Assembly (NCBI RefSeq): GCF_951230135.1
Contig: NZ_CATNVC010000007.1
Span: 1 to 64,000, forward strand
Length of the DNA stretch: 64,000 bases
Direction: 5' to 3'
Origin: Butyricicoccus sp. Marseille-Q5471
GTDB taxonomy: Bacteria > Bacillota > Clostridia > Oscillospirales > Butyricicoccaceae
A program made the position numbers and the translations under genes. Below are positions 43,381 through 52,200 of the stretch, in pieces (within the stretch, counting starts at the first letter, position 1; each line of letters starts with the position of its first letter). The notes beneath the pieces are model-generated. The model saw only the letters and a program-made list of their open reading frames with translations, was not told the DNA's origin and did not search any database.

Positions 43381-44460
43381 CTATGGTAAGCTCTCTTGAG
43401 CCTGCGCGCCCATGAACTGCCGTCTGAACTCCCCAACCAGACGTGCCCGGTTATTCCCCGCCCATTCGGGGTCGTATTCCACAATTTTAAGATCCTGCAT
43501 CGACGGCAGACCGTCCGCCGACCGCGCGGTGCTGTTTGCAGGCAGACGGCTGCTTTTCGCTTCGATATAGCACTCCTGCCCCCGCTGTGAGGTCATCCAA
43601 TCAATAAACCGTTCGGCGTTTTCCCGCTCCCGCTCCGGCCCGCCCTGCACCAGCGCACACGCACCGATCTCATAGCCGGTGCCGTCCGCGGGATAACACA
43701 GCTCAACCGGATAGCCGTCCAGTGCCGCCCGGCGGCCGTCATGTGAAAACACAACGCCGACCGCGTATTCTCCGCGCTTAACCTTCTCGGCCGGTTCGAT
43801 GCCCGAATGGGTATACTCGCCCACGTTTGCATCGAGCGAGCGCAGATATTCAAACGCTTCCGCCTCGCTGCGCTGCTGCACAAGCGCCGCCAGCATGGTG
43901 TACGATGTGCCCGAGGTCTCGGGTGAAGCCAGCACGATTTGTCCTGCCAGCGCGGGAGACAGTAAATCGTCCCATCGTGTGGGATAAGGCATGTCATGCT
44001 GCGCAAACCACTCCTGATTGCACGCAAAACAGATTACGCCGATATAAATCGGATTCCACACCTGCGCTTTGTCCAAATAAGCCTCGGGCACATTCATCAG
44101 CTCCGGGCTTTGATAGGGCGCAAGCAGTCCTGCTTGATCGGCCTGCACATAGTTGTCCGCCGCCCCGCCGAGCAGTACGGATACACGGGGTGTTTCCTGC
44201 TCCCGCCGCACCCGCTCGATCATTTCACCCGCAGACAGTCGCTCACAATTGACTGTAATGCCGGTATCCTTGCGGAAGGCGCTGAGATAAACCGGAATTT
44301 CCTCCTCCGGCAGCGCACTGTAAATGGTCAAACGGTCGTAAACAGGCGCGGGCGGCTCCGGTAGCGTCTGCACCGCCGCAGGTTCTTCCCCCGCAGGCGT
44401 ACAGCCGCTCAAAACCGCCGCTGCCAGGAGAAGCGCCGTCCATTTGATGTGTCTTTTCAT
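43381..44460 (-). CDS. AfuA/HptA-like extracellular solute-binding lipoprotein
   Basis: A 359-residue binding protein of ABC family 1, in the AfuA/HptA/PgtC (iron or phosphate-sugar binding) group. A lipoprotein signal with lipobox LSGC lies near residue 20. The binding fold shows LTIYSALPEEEIPVYLSAF, LLAPYQSPEL, NPIYIGVICFACNQEWF and the anion-binding-like ASPETSGTSYTMLAAL. The ATG at 44460 (after GAGGTGA) is preferred to a GTG three codons earlier. No permease or ATPase gene is near. Directly upstream come a response regulator and a sensor kinase, the same component set as HptA-HptS-HptR (hexose phosphate) or PgtC-B-A (phosphoglycerate). It therefore more likely acts as an extracytoplasmic sensor subunit than as a transporter. 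Ligand identity is inferred only. Confidence 0.82.
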   Translation of the reverse strand: MKRHIKWTALLLAAAVLSGCTPAGEEPAAVQTLPEPPAPVYDRLTIYSALPEEEIPVYLSAFRKDTGITVNCERLSAGEMIERVRREQETPRVSVLLGGAADNYVQADQAGLLAPYQSPELMNVPEAYLDKAQVWNPIYIGVICFACNQEWFAQHDMPYPTRWDDLLSPALAGQIVLASPETSGTSYTMLAALVQQRSEAEAFEYLRSLDANVGEYTHSGIEPAEKVKRGEYAVGVVFSHDGRRAALDGYPVELCYPADGTGYEIGACALVQGGPERERENAERFIDWMTSQRGQECYIEAKSSRLPANSTARSADGLPSMQDLKIVEYDPEWAGNNRARLVGEFRRQFMGAQAQESLP

Positions 44461-44615
44461 ATCCTTCACCTCAAAAGAAAGAAGGGCAAAGACTGTTCAT
44501 CCCTGCCCTCTGAGTATAACAAATACCTGTCTGCCGCTCTACCGAGCGGTATCCGATAAAATTTCTTCCCTGCACCCTGCCCCTCGGCAAAGGTATGTTT
44601 TTTTACGATAATATT

Positions 44616-46184
44616 TTATACCGTCTGCATGCGGTAGTCCCGCGGCGTCACGCCGATATGCTTTTTGAAGAGATAACTGAAATAATGCGGCTCGCCATAG
44701 CCCACCATAAAAGCAATGTCGCTCATCTTGCTGTCGCTCTGCCGCAGCAGGTTTTTAGCCGCCTCCAGCCGCACCTGCGTCAGATATTCAACGAAGGTTT
44801 GCCCGGTCTCCTGCGAAAACACGGTCGAAAAGTGATTGGGACTGAAACCCACCTCGGCCGCCACCATATGAAGCGACAGACTGCTGTCACTGTACTGCGC
44901 GCGGATAAACTCCTTCGCCCGCTGAATTTCTCCTCCGTATCGGATGCTTTGGTGCCGAAAGGAACGCCGTGTCAGCTGTCCCAACACTTCGGACGCGTAT
45001 TCCTTGGTGCTTTCCAGCGTGGCCGCGCGTTTGAGCACCGCCTGCGGGTCATCCGGCGGGACAACCTCCGCGCTGTCCAATTCGGCCGCTATGCGCGCCG
45101 CCGTCACCAGCAAATCCATCAGCAGATAGTATCGATACAGCATACTCTGCATGTCCTCTTCGGCCGCGCCGCCGAAATATGCCTCAACAAGCTGCGGTAC
45201 GTCCTCATAGGAGGCATGACGCAGCTTGTCCGCAAGCGACCCGCCCGCCGTAAAGTCGAACCCGCCGCCGTGCGCCGCGCCGCCCTCAAAATCCGTGCTG
45301 CCGAACACGCCGCCCTCGGCACAGGCTGAGGCGCTCCACAGTGTTTCCTTGGCCGAGCGGTACGCTTCGGGCAGCGCACTGATGCGTGCTACCGGCATGC
45401 CAATCGCCGTCAACGTGTCCAAATTCAGAAACTGACGAATTTCATGCCGCAGGTTCTGCGCGGCCTCATAGGCACGCTCGCGCACCTCATCCTCCCGCTC
45501 GCCCTGAATGAGCAGAATCAGCCGTTCGCTGCCGCGAAAAAACCACAGCACCTCCTCCTGATCCGCGAACGCGCGTGCCGCAAGCGCCCGCACCTGTGTA
45601 ATGGTCTGACCGCCGCTCCCGAGCCGCATCAGGCACACGATATACTGCCGCGCCGCAAGGGACAGCCCCCATTTTCGTCCCTGCTCGGCCGCATCTGCCG
45701 CCGTTGCGCCGCCGGACAGGAGCGCATTGAGAAAATGTTCCCGCAGCACCTCGGACTCCCGATCGCTGCGGCTGGCGTTCTGCGCCGCGCTTAAATACTG
45801 CTGCTGCTCCTGCTTGATGCGCACATCAATCTCCTCCAATGTGCACATCAGTTTGACCGAGTCGATAGGCTTGAGCAAATACGCATCCGCCTGCAGCGAT
45901 ACCGCCTTTTGCGCATACTCGAATTCATCATGGCCGCTGAGAAAAACAATACGCATCCACGGCATGGTGCGGCGCACCAGTCGCGCCAGCTCCAGCCCGT
46001 CCATAAATGGCATGCGAATATCGGTGATCAGCACATCCGGCTTCATCTCCATCAGCATGGGCAGCGCCAGTTCCCCATCAGGCGCCTCGCCGGCAAACAG
46101 AAAGCGGTCTGCCTCTTTTTCTATGCAGTTTCGAATGCCGTCGCGGATAATCTCCTCATCGTCGGCGATAAATATTCTCATCAT
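44616..46184 (-). CDS. YesN-type response regulator (receiver + AraC-type DNA-binding domain)
   Basis: This 522-residue regulator has an N-terminal receiver (about 1-120; acidic pair in IADDEE, phospho-acceptor Asp in DVLITDIRMPFMDG, and LLKP). A long middle region of about 270 residues is only loosely conserved. The C-terminal AraC helix-turn-helix pair is at about 420-520 (SLHMVAAEVGFSPNHFSTVF and MSDIAFMVGYGEPHYFSYLF). The start at 46184 (ATGATG) has AGGAGG 10 bases upstream and lies 2 bases beyond the kinase gene, so the two are coupled. It should be phosphorylated by the YesM-type kinase and activate transport or surface genes nearby. Candidates are the lipoprotein and the SLH phosphatase downstream on the same strand. 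The gap of 155 bases before the lipoprotein may hold an extra promoter. Confidence 0.92.
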   Translation of the reverse strand: MMRIFIADDEEIIRDGIRNCIEKEADRFLFAGEAPDGELALPMLMEMKPDVLITDIRMPFMDGLELARLVRRTMPWMRIVFLSGHDEFEYAQKAVSLQADAYLLKPIDSVKLMCTLEEIDVRIKQEQQQYLSAAQNASRSDRESEVLREHFLNALLSGGATAADAAEQGRKWGLSLAARQYIVCLMRLGSGGQTITQVRALAARAFADQEEVLWFFRGSERLILLIQGEREDEVRERAYEAAQNLRHEIRQFLNLDTLTAIGMPVARISALPEAYRSAKETLWSASACAEGGVFGSTDFEGGAAHGGGFDFTAGGSLADKLRHASYEDVPQLVEAYFGGAAEEDMQSMLYRYYLLMDLLVTAARIAAELDSAEVVPPDDPQAVLKRAATLESTKEYASEVLGQLTRRSFRHQSIRYGGEIQRAKEFIRAQYSDSSLSLHMVAAEVGFSPNHFSTVFSQETGQTFVEYLTQVRLEAAKNLLRQSDSKMSDIAFMVGYGEPHYFSYLFKKHIGVTPRDYRMQTV

Positions 46185-46186
46185 AA

Positions 46187-47620
46187 TTATGTTTCCTCCG
46201 CCATATCGCAGGGCAGGCAAAAATGTACCGTTGTTCCCACGCGGTATTCGCTCTCAATTGCAAGCCCCGTATGATAATAAAGCCGCAGTCGCTGCTCAAC
46301 ATTGCGCAGCCCGTATCCGCCAGGCGCGTTCGGGTCGCGCAGACTACGCCGCAGGGCTTCCAGACGCTCGTGCTTCATGCCCATGCCGTTATCCTCAACC
46401 GAAAAGCGCATCCGGTCACCCGCGCGGCGGCCAGTGACCCGAATCATACCCCGTCCCCGTTTTTGCTTTACGCCATGATAAATGGCGTTTTCAACCAACG
46501 GCTGCAGCATCAGCTTGAGCATCCGGCAGCCGGAAAGCGAAGGGTCGATGTCAATTTCATACTGCATGATGCTGCCATAGCGCACCGACTGAATCATCAG
46601 ATAGCTGTAAACGTGCTGCGCCTCTTTTTCCACGGTGATATAGTCCTGCCCGCGGCTGAGCGAGATGCGCAGGAAGTCGGTAAAGGCCATCGTCATTTCA
46701 ACCACCTCACGGTTGCGCCCCTCCTCCGCGAGCCAGACAACGGTCTCAAGCGTATTGTATACAAAATGCGGTGTGATTTGTGCCTGCAAAGCGCGAAGCT
46801 CCGCTTTTTTTGCGATTTGCTCCTGCTCTACCCGCTCACCGATCAGGCGGTCAATCTGCGCCGCCATCGCGTTCAGATCACCGGTCAGCCGGTACAGCTC
46901 GGCAATTTCAGCCGGCGGCACCCGCGCCGAAAGATCGCCCTGCGCGATGCGGGACGCCATGCCCTCCAACCGGAAAATCGGCTCACGAATCGAACGGTCC
47001 ACCGTGCGAAGGGTGCGCACCGCCGTGCGAATCATCAGCCCAATCAGTGCAATCAGCAGTACCACAACCAGCAGCATGACCTTTTGTATGCCGGAGTTGA
47101 GCTGCCCCATGCGTACAATTTTAGCCTCAACATAGCGGTCAATCATCGAGGAGGTGAGCTGCGCCACGCTGTAAATCTCACGGTACAGATTTTCATTCCG
47201 GCTGACTGCCGCATGCTGTGTGGTCTGTCGCTCCAACTGGCCGATGTAGCCGTCCAGTGTCTCTGTCGCACGCATCGCGGCGTTCAAATACCGGCGTTCC
47301 TCCCCCTCGGAGTGCTGCTGCATCTGCGCGAGCTGGCTTTTCAGCTCACTCAGCAGCACGCCCTGCGTGCCCTCCGCAAAGGAAATGCGGCCGGAAATCA
47401 CCTTCCAAATCTGATCGGGCAGCCGCTGCTCCAGTACATTACTCATTTCAGCCGCCTGCGAAGCATCCGCAATCACCGCGTCATACCGCAGCGTCAGACC
47501 GACCAGCAGTCCCGCCAACAGCACCAGTGGCACGGCCATGCAGAGGATAATTTTAAACAGCGATTGCCGCAGCATACCGCCAATGCTGCGCACGCCCTGC
47601 CGGTTTCCGTATCCCGCCAT
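46187..47620 (-). CDS. YesM-type sensor histidine kinase
   Basis: A 477-residue membrane kinase with a hydrophobic segment near residues 18-45, an extracytoplasmic region of about 130 residues and a second membrane segment at about 170-190. A HAMP domain follows (about 195-260; EGMASRIAQGDLSARV). The His_kinase domain (PF06580 type) has the phospho-acceptor in QAQITPHFVYNTLE, and the HATPase domain has LQPLVENAIYHGVKQK and NGMGMKHERL. It is the signal transmitter of the sensory block. The ATG at 47620 overlaps the stop of the upstream binding-protein gene by one base, giving strict coupling. In homologous systems the binding protein docks on the kinase's external part and switches it. Which of the two binding proteins does so here cannot be read from sequence. 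Confidence 0.92.
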   Translation of the reverse strand: MAGYGNRQGVRSIGGMLRQSLFKIILCMAVPLVLLAGLLVGLTLRYDAVIADASQAAEMSNVLEQRLPDQIWKVISGRISFAEGTQGVLLSELKSQLAQMQQHSEGEERRYLNAAMRATETLDGYIGQLERQTTQHAAVSRNENLYREIYSVAQLTSSMIDRYVEAKIVRMGQLNSGIQKVMLLVVVLLIALIGLMIRTAVRTLRTVDRSIREPIFRLEGMASRIAQGDLSARVPPAEIAELYRLTGDLNAMAAQIDRLIGERVEQEQIAKKAELRALQAQITPHFVYNTLETVVWLAEEGRNREVVEMTMAFTDFLRISLSRGQDYITVEKEAQHVYSYLMIQSVRYGSIMQYEIDIDPSLSGCRMLKLMLQPLVENAIYHGVKQKRGRGMIRVTGRRAGDRMRFSVEDNGMGMKHERLEALRRSLRDPNAPGGYGLRNVEQRLRLYYHTGLAIESEYRVGTTVHFCLPCDMAEET

Positions 47621-48573
47621 CAGCCGTTCTCCTTCTCCATGACCTGCCCCTGCGCCAAATGTACCAGATGCTCCTGCGGTGCATCCATTGCCTCGCGTGC
47701 GGCTAACACGGTATTCGCCGCTAACGCCTGATCGTCCAGCCGCACCAACACCTGAATGCGTCCGTCTTCAAACGCACGGTACGCTTCCTCGCCGCCCCCG
47801 ATGGCACACAAAGCAATGTCCTGCCCCGGCACGCGCCCATGCTCCTCCAGATAATCGAGCGCGCCGAGCGCCATCGCGTCGTTATGGCAGATGACGTATC
47901 CGGTTTCATCTAAGTGAATCTGCAGGCTCTCCATAATCTCATAGCCGCGCGAGCGCATGCCGTCGCCGCACAGGCTGTATGTAATCGTTTTCCCCGCGCG
48001 ATCCAGCGTCTCCCGACAGCCGCGCGCAATCTCCTTGGCATCATAAGAGTTCAGCGTACCATAAAGCTCAATCACGCCCTGCCGTGACTGCCCCTGCCGC
48101 AGCAGCGCATCGGTAGCCTGCGCGGCTAGCGTACTGTAATCATAGCCGACATAGCGGCTTTTCTGCCCCTCAATTTCCTGCTGCATCGATTTATCGACCG
48201 CGAGCAGCGGAATACCTGCCGCGTGCGCTTCACGCACCACGTTGTTCCACCCGCTTTCGACCAGCGGCGTAAAGACAATCACATCAGCCCGGTACACAAT
48301 CAGTGCGCGGATGGCTTCAATCTGCGCGTCCTGCGTGCGCTCCGCCGGCATGGACAGCACGTCAAACCCATCCTGCTCCGCCGCCTGCACCAGCGTTGCC
48401 GCCTGCGCATCCCTGCGGTCATCCTCAGCCGAGGTGGATACAATGCCCATCACCGGCCGGTGCGGCGCCTGCGCCTGACGCGTCAGGTGCAGACCGAGCA
48501 ATATGGCAGCGGTCAGCATGACCAGACACAGCATTCCCTTGATTCGCGACGCTTCTGCCCTCCATCCTCTCAT
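47620..48573 (-). CDS. Membrane-anchored sugar-binding-type (RbsB/XylFII-like) sensor protein
   Basis: A 317-residue protein of the periplasmic binding protein type I fold (PF13407, RbsB-like). An N-terminal hydrophobic segment (about 12-32) may act as an uncleaved anchor. Fold landmarks are MGIVSTSAEDDRRDAQAATL, DVIVFTPLVESGWNNVVREA, AGIPLLAVDKSM, VGYDYSTLAAQATDAL and VICHNDAMALGALDYLEE. The start at 48573 follows AAGGGG. It is the first gene of the sensory block and overlaps the kinase gene by one base, with no ABC permease genes, so it fits a XylFII-like co-sensor that binds a sugar and modulates the kinase. The ligand is unknown; ribose-, xylose- or autoinducer-2-like sugars are typical for the fold. 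Confidence 0.86.
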   Translation of the reverse strand: MRGWRAEASRIKGMLCLVMLTAAILLGLHLTRQAQAPHRPVMGIVSTSAEDDRRDAQAATLVQAAEQDGFDVLSMPAERTQDAQIEAIRALIVYRADVIVFTPLVESGWNNVVREAHAAGIPLLAVDKSMQQEIEGQKSRYVGYDYSTLAAQATDALLRQGQSRQGVIELYGTLNSYDAKEIARGCRETLDRAGKTITYSLCGDGMRSRGYEIMESLQIHLDETGYVICHNDAMALGALDYLEEHGRVPGQDIALCAIGGGEEAYRAFEDGRIQVLVRLDDQALAANTVLAAREAMDAPQEHLVHLAQGQVMEKENG

Positions 48574-49205
48574 GCTTTCACCCCTTTTCCATACAACAAG
48601 CTTAACATATTTTTCACTTGACTTCCATCCCAAGTCTGAACTAGGAAGGTGTCGGCTCACAACACACTGCCGATGAAAAAGGAATCCACTGCATGCGCAA
48701 AGAGAGTGCCGCCCCAATGGCAACCGTAAGGCAATGGGTTAATTAAACCCCGATTTTATCCTTTTTGCTTTCGCTCTTGTTCCCTGCAAGCGAAAGCAAA
48801 ACCAACTTATTTGAACAAAAAACCGCAAGCAAATAGCTAAATTTCACTTTTTGTCTTTTCGGCCCTATTTAATGTACTCTTTTCCATCCTTGATTGACGG
48901 CACAGGAGTATGTTAAGAGGTATGCTTCTCTCGTGTTCTTTCGCGAAATCTATGCGAGCCAATAATCCACAGCAATTGCAGACTAACTCAGAGCGTCACA
49001 TGCATTGAGCAACCATGAGCGGATTCACGGAGCGCTAAACCGAATAACTTCCGTCGCATATCTTAGTAAAAGCAATCCCACAAAGTGTTGATATTTCAAG
49101 CGAGGGCAATCGGTAGGCGTGGTGTAAAGCTGCACAGACTAAAAGCAAGCCATTTAAACGCCAAGGCTGTTGAAGGGATTCTTTCAGAGTTTTCGTGGCG
49201 TAACA
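48574..49205. other. Intergenic region without recognisable gene
   Basis: 632 bases between the sensory block and the giant surface protein gene. It should contain the promoter of the sensory block on the minus strand, but no clear -35/-10 pair is visible. I found no RNA gene, repeat or open frame worth reporting. Confidence 0.5.
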
Positions 49206-49238
49206 AATGGGGCGGACAGAAAATCTGTCCGCCCCATT
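49206..49238 (-). terminator. Terminator of the giant SLH protein gene
   Basis: A 15-bp perfect stem (AATGGGGCGGACAGA and complement) with a 3-base loop lies 7 bases past the stop codon, followed on the minus strand by TTGTTA. Confidence 0.75.
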
Positions 49239-49245
49239 AGGGTCA

Positions 49246-52200
49246 TTATTTTGCGATGTTCTCGCAGTACCGCATCATGATGGCGGCAACCTGTGCACGA
49301 GTGGCGCTCTGCTTAGGCATTAACTGATTGCCGCTGCCTTCGACAAGCCCCTTTTGATGCGCCCAGGCCATGGAGCCTTGGGCATAGGGAGCGATATCGC
49401 CCACATCGTCAAAGATAGTTAGACCGGGATAGTCCATCAGCACAGGGGAACCCGCCTGCCGCCAGAGCATGGTGACAAGCTGTTCGCGAGTGATTTCACC
49501 TGTTGGGTTTGTGCCGTCGGAAACACTCGTTTCAATCGCCCACGCCTGCGCCTTTTCATACCAGCTGGCACCGCCGGACACATCCTGCCCGGCCTGCCGT
49601 GCCAACACAGTCCAGAGCATGGCGCGTGTCATGGGTGCGTTGGGTGTGAATGTGTTGGCGGAGGTTCCTGAGAACAGCCCGGCTTGGCTGGCGTAACTTA
49701 CGGCAGAATAGTACCATTGACCTTGCTCAACATCGATAAATGGATTGTTCCATGTAAGCTCTGCCAACTTGAAGGCGGCACGCACTGTAACGCTGGCAGC
49801 GGGCATTGTAAAGGAATAGCTGCCGTTGTCGTTCTTAGTCACGGCAACTGTGTTACCCTTTGCGTCAACAACCTGAACGGTATCCACCACATACCCCTCG
49901 TTCGGCGTGGCGGTCACAGCCACCTTGGTTCCTGCCGCAGCACTTTGCGGGTTGATGGCAATAGCGCCGTTTTGAACCGCCTCGGCCTTAACCGCATAGA
50001 TGGAAGGCGAGGTGTCCTTATCGCCGGAAGGAATCGTGTTGTTACTCACCACCTTCACGGTGTAGGTCTGCGCCTTATCTCCTACCGCTGGCGTAACGGT
50101 TATGGCAATTTCCGATCCGTTTTTCAGCGTCACTTCCTTGGTTCGAATCCCTGCCACTGCGGCGTCTGCATTGATGGAAACCGTAGCATTCAAATTGGAG
50201 GGAACTGCCGTCAGATTTGCGACAGTCTGTCCGTCCGCCGCCGTTACGGTGTATGTCAGCGTATCCTTATCAAAGGTAAAGGGCACGCCCCGCAGCTCCA
50301 GCATGGATAGCGTATTGTCAGCATCCGCGCTGGACATCGTAAAGTAGTTTGCCTCTACCGATGCCCCCTGCGCTGCAAATGCAAAGGACTTTTGCACAAG
50401 CGCTTCGCTTCCCAGAGTAATGGGATCACTCGACAGCCACTGGGTCTCTATGACCTCACCCGCCGCGTTCAGAAGATTGACCGCCACATTACCGTTCTCC
50501 TGCTGTGCCATAATGGTACTGGGCAGTGTGAGATTGGCAATTGACTTTCCATCCTCCACGCTTTGAGTCAGGTTGATTTTAACAGATTTGCCTTCATTCT
50601 TGTTTTGGAGATTCTCAAACAGTACCGAGCTAACATTGTTGTTCGGATTATACTCAGACACTTCTGTACCAGAATCCTCAACCCAAGCTTTCAGGAAGAA
50701 CGGCAGGCCGCCATCGGGAATTTCTTTCTGCACCCCGTCTACGGTCAAGAACTCATCGAGCTTCATGGACAAAGAAGCAGTGTACGCGCCTGCATCCAGC
50801 AGGGCAAGTTCATCTGCCGTGAGCGTAATCAGCGCCTTTTGGTATGCAGGCTCATAGCCGGAGCTGGAATACAGCCCCACCTTAACCGTTTTTCCGCTGC
50901 CGCTGAGCTTATACGCCGCACTGTTGTAGAGGGAAACTGACACTGTGCGTACACCATCCTGCTCCGTGTCGATTTGCGCCTTTGAGATACCTACATCAGG
51001 CACTGCCAGTGCCAGAGTTCCGCTGCCAATCATGTCTGCGGTTTCTCCGCCCTTGAAGTTTGCCGTGCCGCCTGCATAGGAAATATCGGTCACGGTTTCA
51101 GGCACGGTGTATATCAGGCTTACCGTTTTGCTCTGTCCGGGGTATAGGTTCAGATCGGAAACCGTCCGGTCGCTGCCAGCCAATTGAATGACTGCCTCAT
51201 TGAGCACCGTCATGCCGGTATTTTTGACGGTGAAGGAAACCGGCAGATCAAAACCGGAACGGATTTCCGCGGGAACAAAGGTGGCATCCGTGATCTCCGC
51301 CGCATTGACAAACTCTTGCGTTGCGGCGTAAATATCGCTCCTTGTGCCGGGCACGGAGACTTCTTCCGTGGTGGCTGCGCCGGTCATGGGGTCCACCGCA
51401 TCCACAACCACACTTGTAGCGTTTGCACTGTCATAGCAAGTTGCCAAAATCAAGGATTTCACCTGATTATTTGCAGACACATAGCTGTCCACTTGGTCAT
51501 TGATAACGTGGGTGGTGTCGCTTTGCGGTAAATCCGCCAAGGGCATGGCAGCAGAGGTGTAAACCTGATCGCCGTCCACAGTGAACTGTACCGCCTTTAG
51601 CTTGTCACTGCCGACTTTCTCGTCTTCTGACTGTGACTCCGCCCAGATAACCGTAAGGTTATCCAAGGTTCTGAAGGTGCCATCCATCTCTGCGAAGGTA
51701 AAGGGAGCAGAAATGGCGGTACCGCTCATATCGTAGAGACTGTCTCCCAAGTCGTCCTTTAAATTGCCCTCGGCATCAAACACAGCCAGGCGTACGTCCG
51801 ATCCCTTGGAGTCGCTGCGGTTCCAGCCCAGTACAAAGCGCCAGTCAGGGGTGGAGGTGCCGAAGTTGACCACGGTGAGCTGTGGGTTTTCATCGGTGCA
51901 GCTGTCATTGGTCAAGCGGGTGGAGGTCTTGACCGCACCATCCGCGCCCAGTACCGCACAGACAATTTCCTTGCTGCTGTCCGCGCCGCCGTTAAAGACG
52001 TAGGCAACTGCGGCGGTCCCGTCGTCCATCATGGTGGCGCTCAGTCCCACGATGCCGCCGTTTGCCTCGGCGTTGTAAAGCGTCTTTTCCTCACCCCATT
52101 TGCTTCCGTCGTAGATCCGATACATCAGCAGCTCATTTCCGTCAAACTCGGTGGGCTTTTCCGGGTTAGGGGCATAAACTGCCTTCCATGCCGCGATTGC

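Noticed and set aside
43381-48573. ABC sugar or iron transporter operon
   Set aside because: Two binding proteins are present but there is no permease or ATPase gene. The kinase and regulator between them point to sensing.
48574-49245. Riboswitch, T-box or small RNA in the long intergenic region
   Set aside because: Apart from the terminator at 49206-49238 no conserved core or stable nested helices could be recognised.
50140-50150. tRNA T-arm-like GGTTCGAATCC
   Set aside because: It lies inside the intact giant SLH gene. No matching acceptor stem, D-arm or anticodon arm is found around it.
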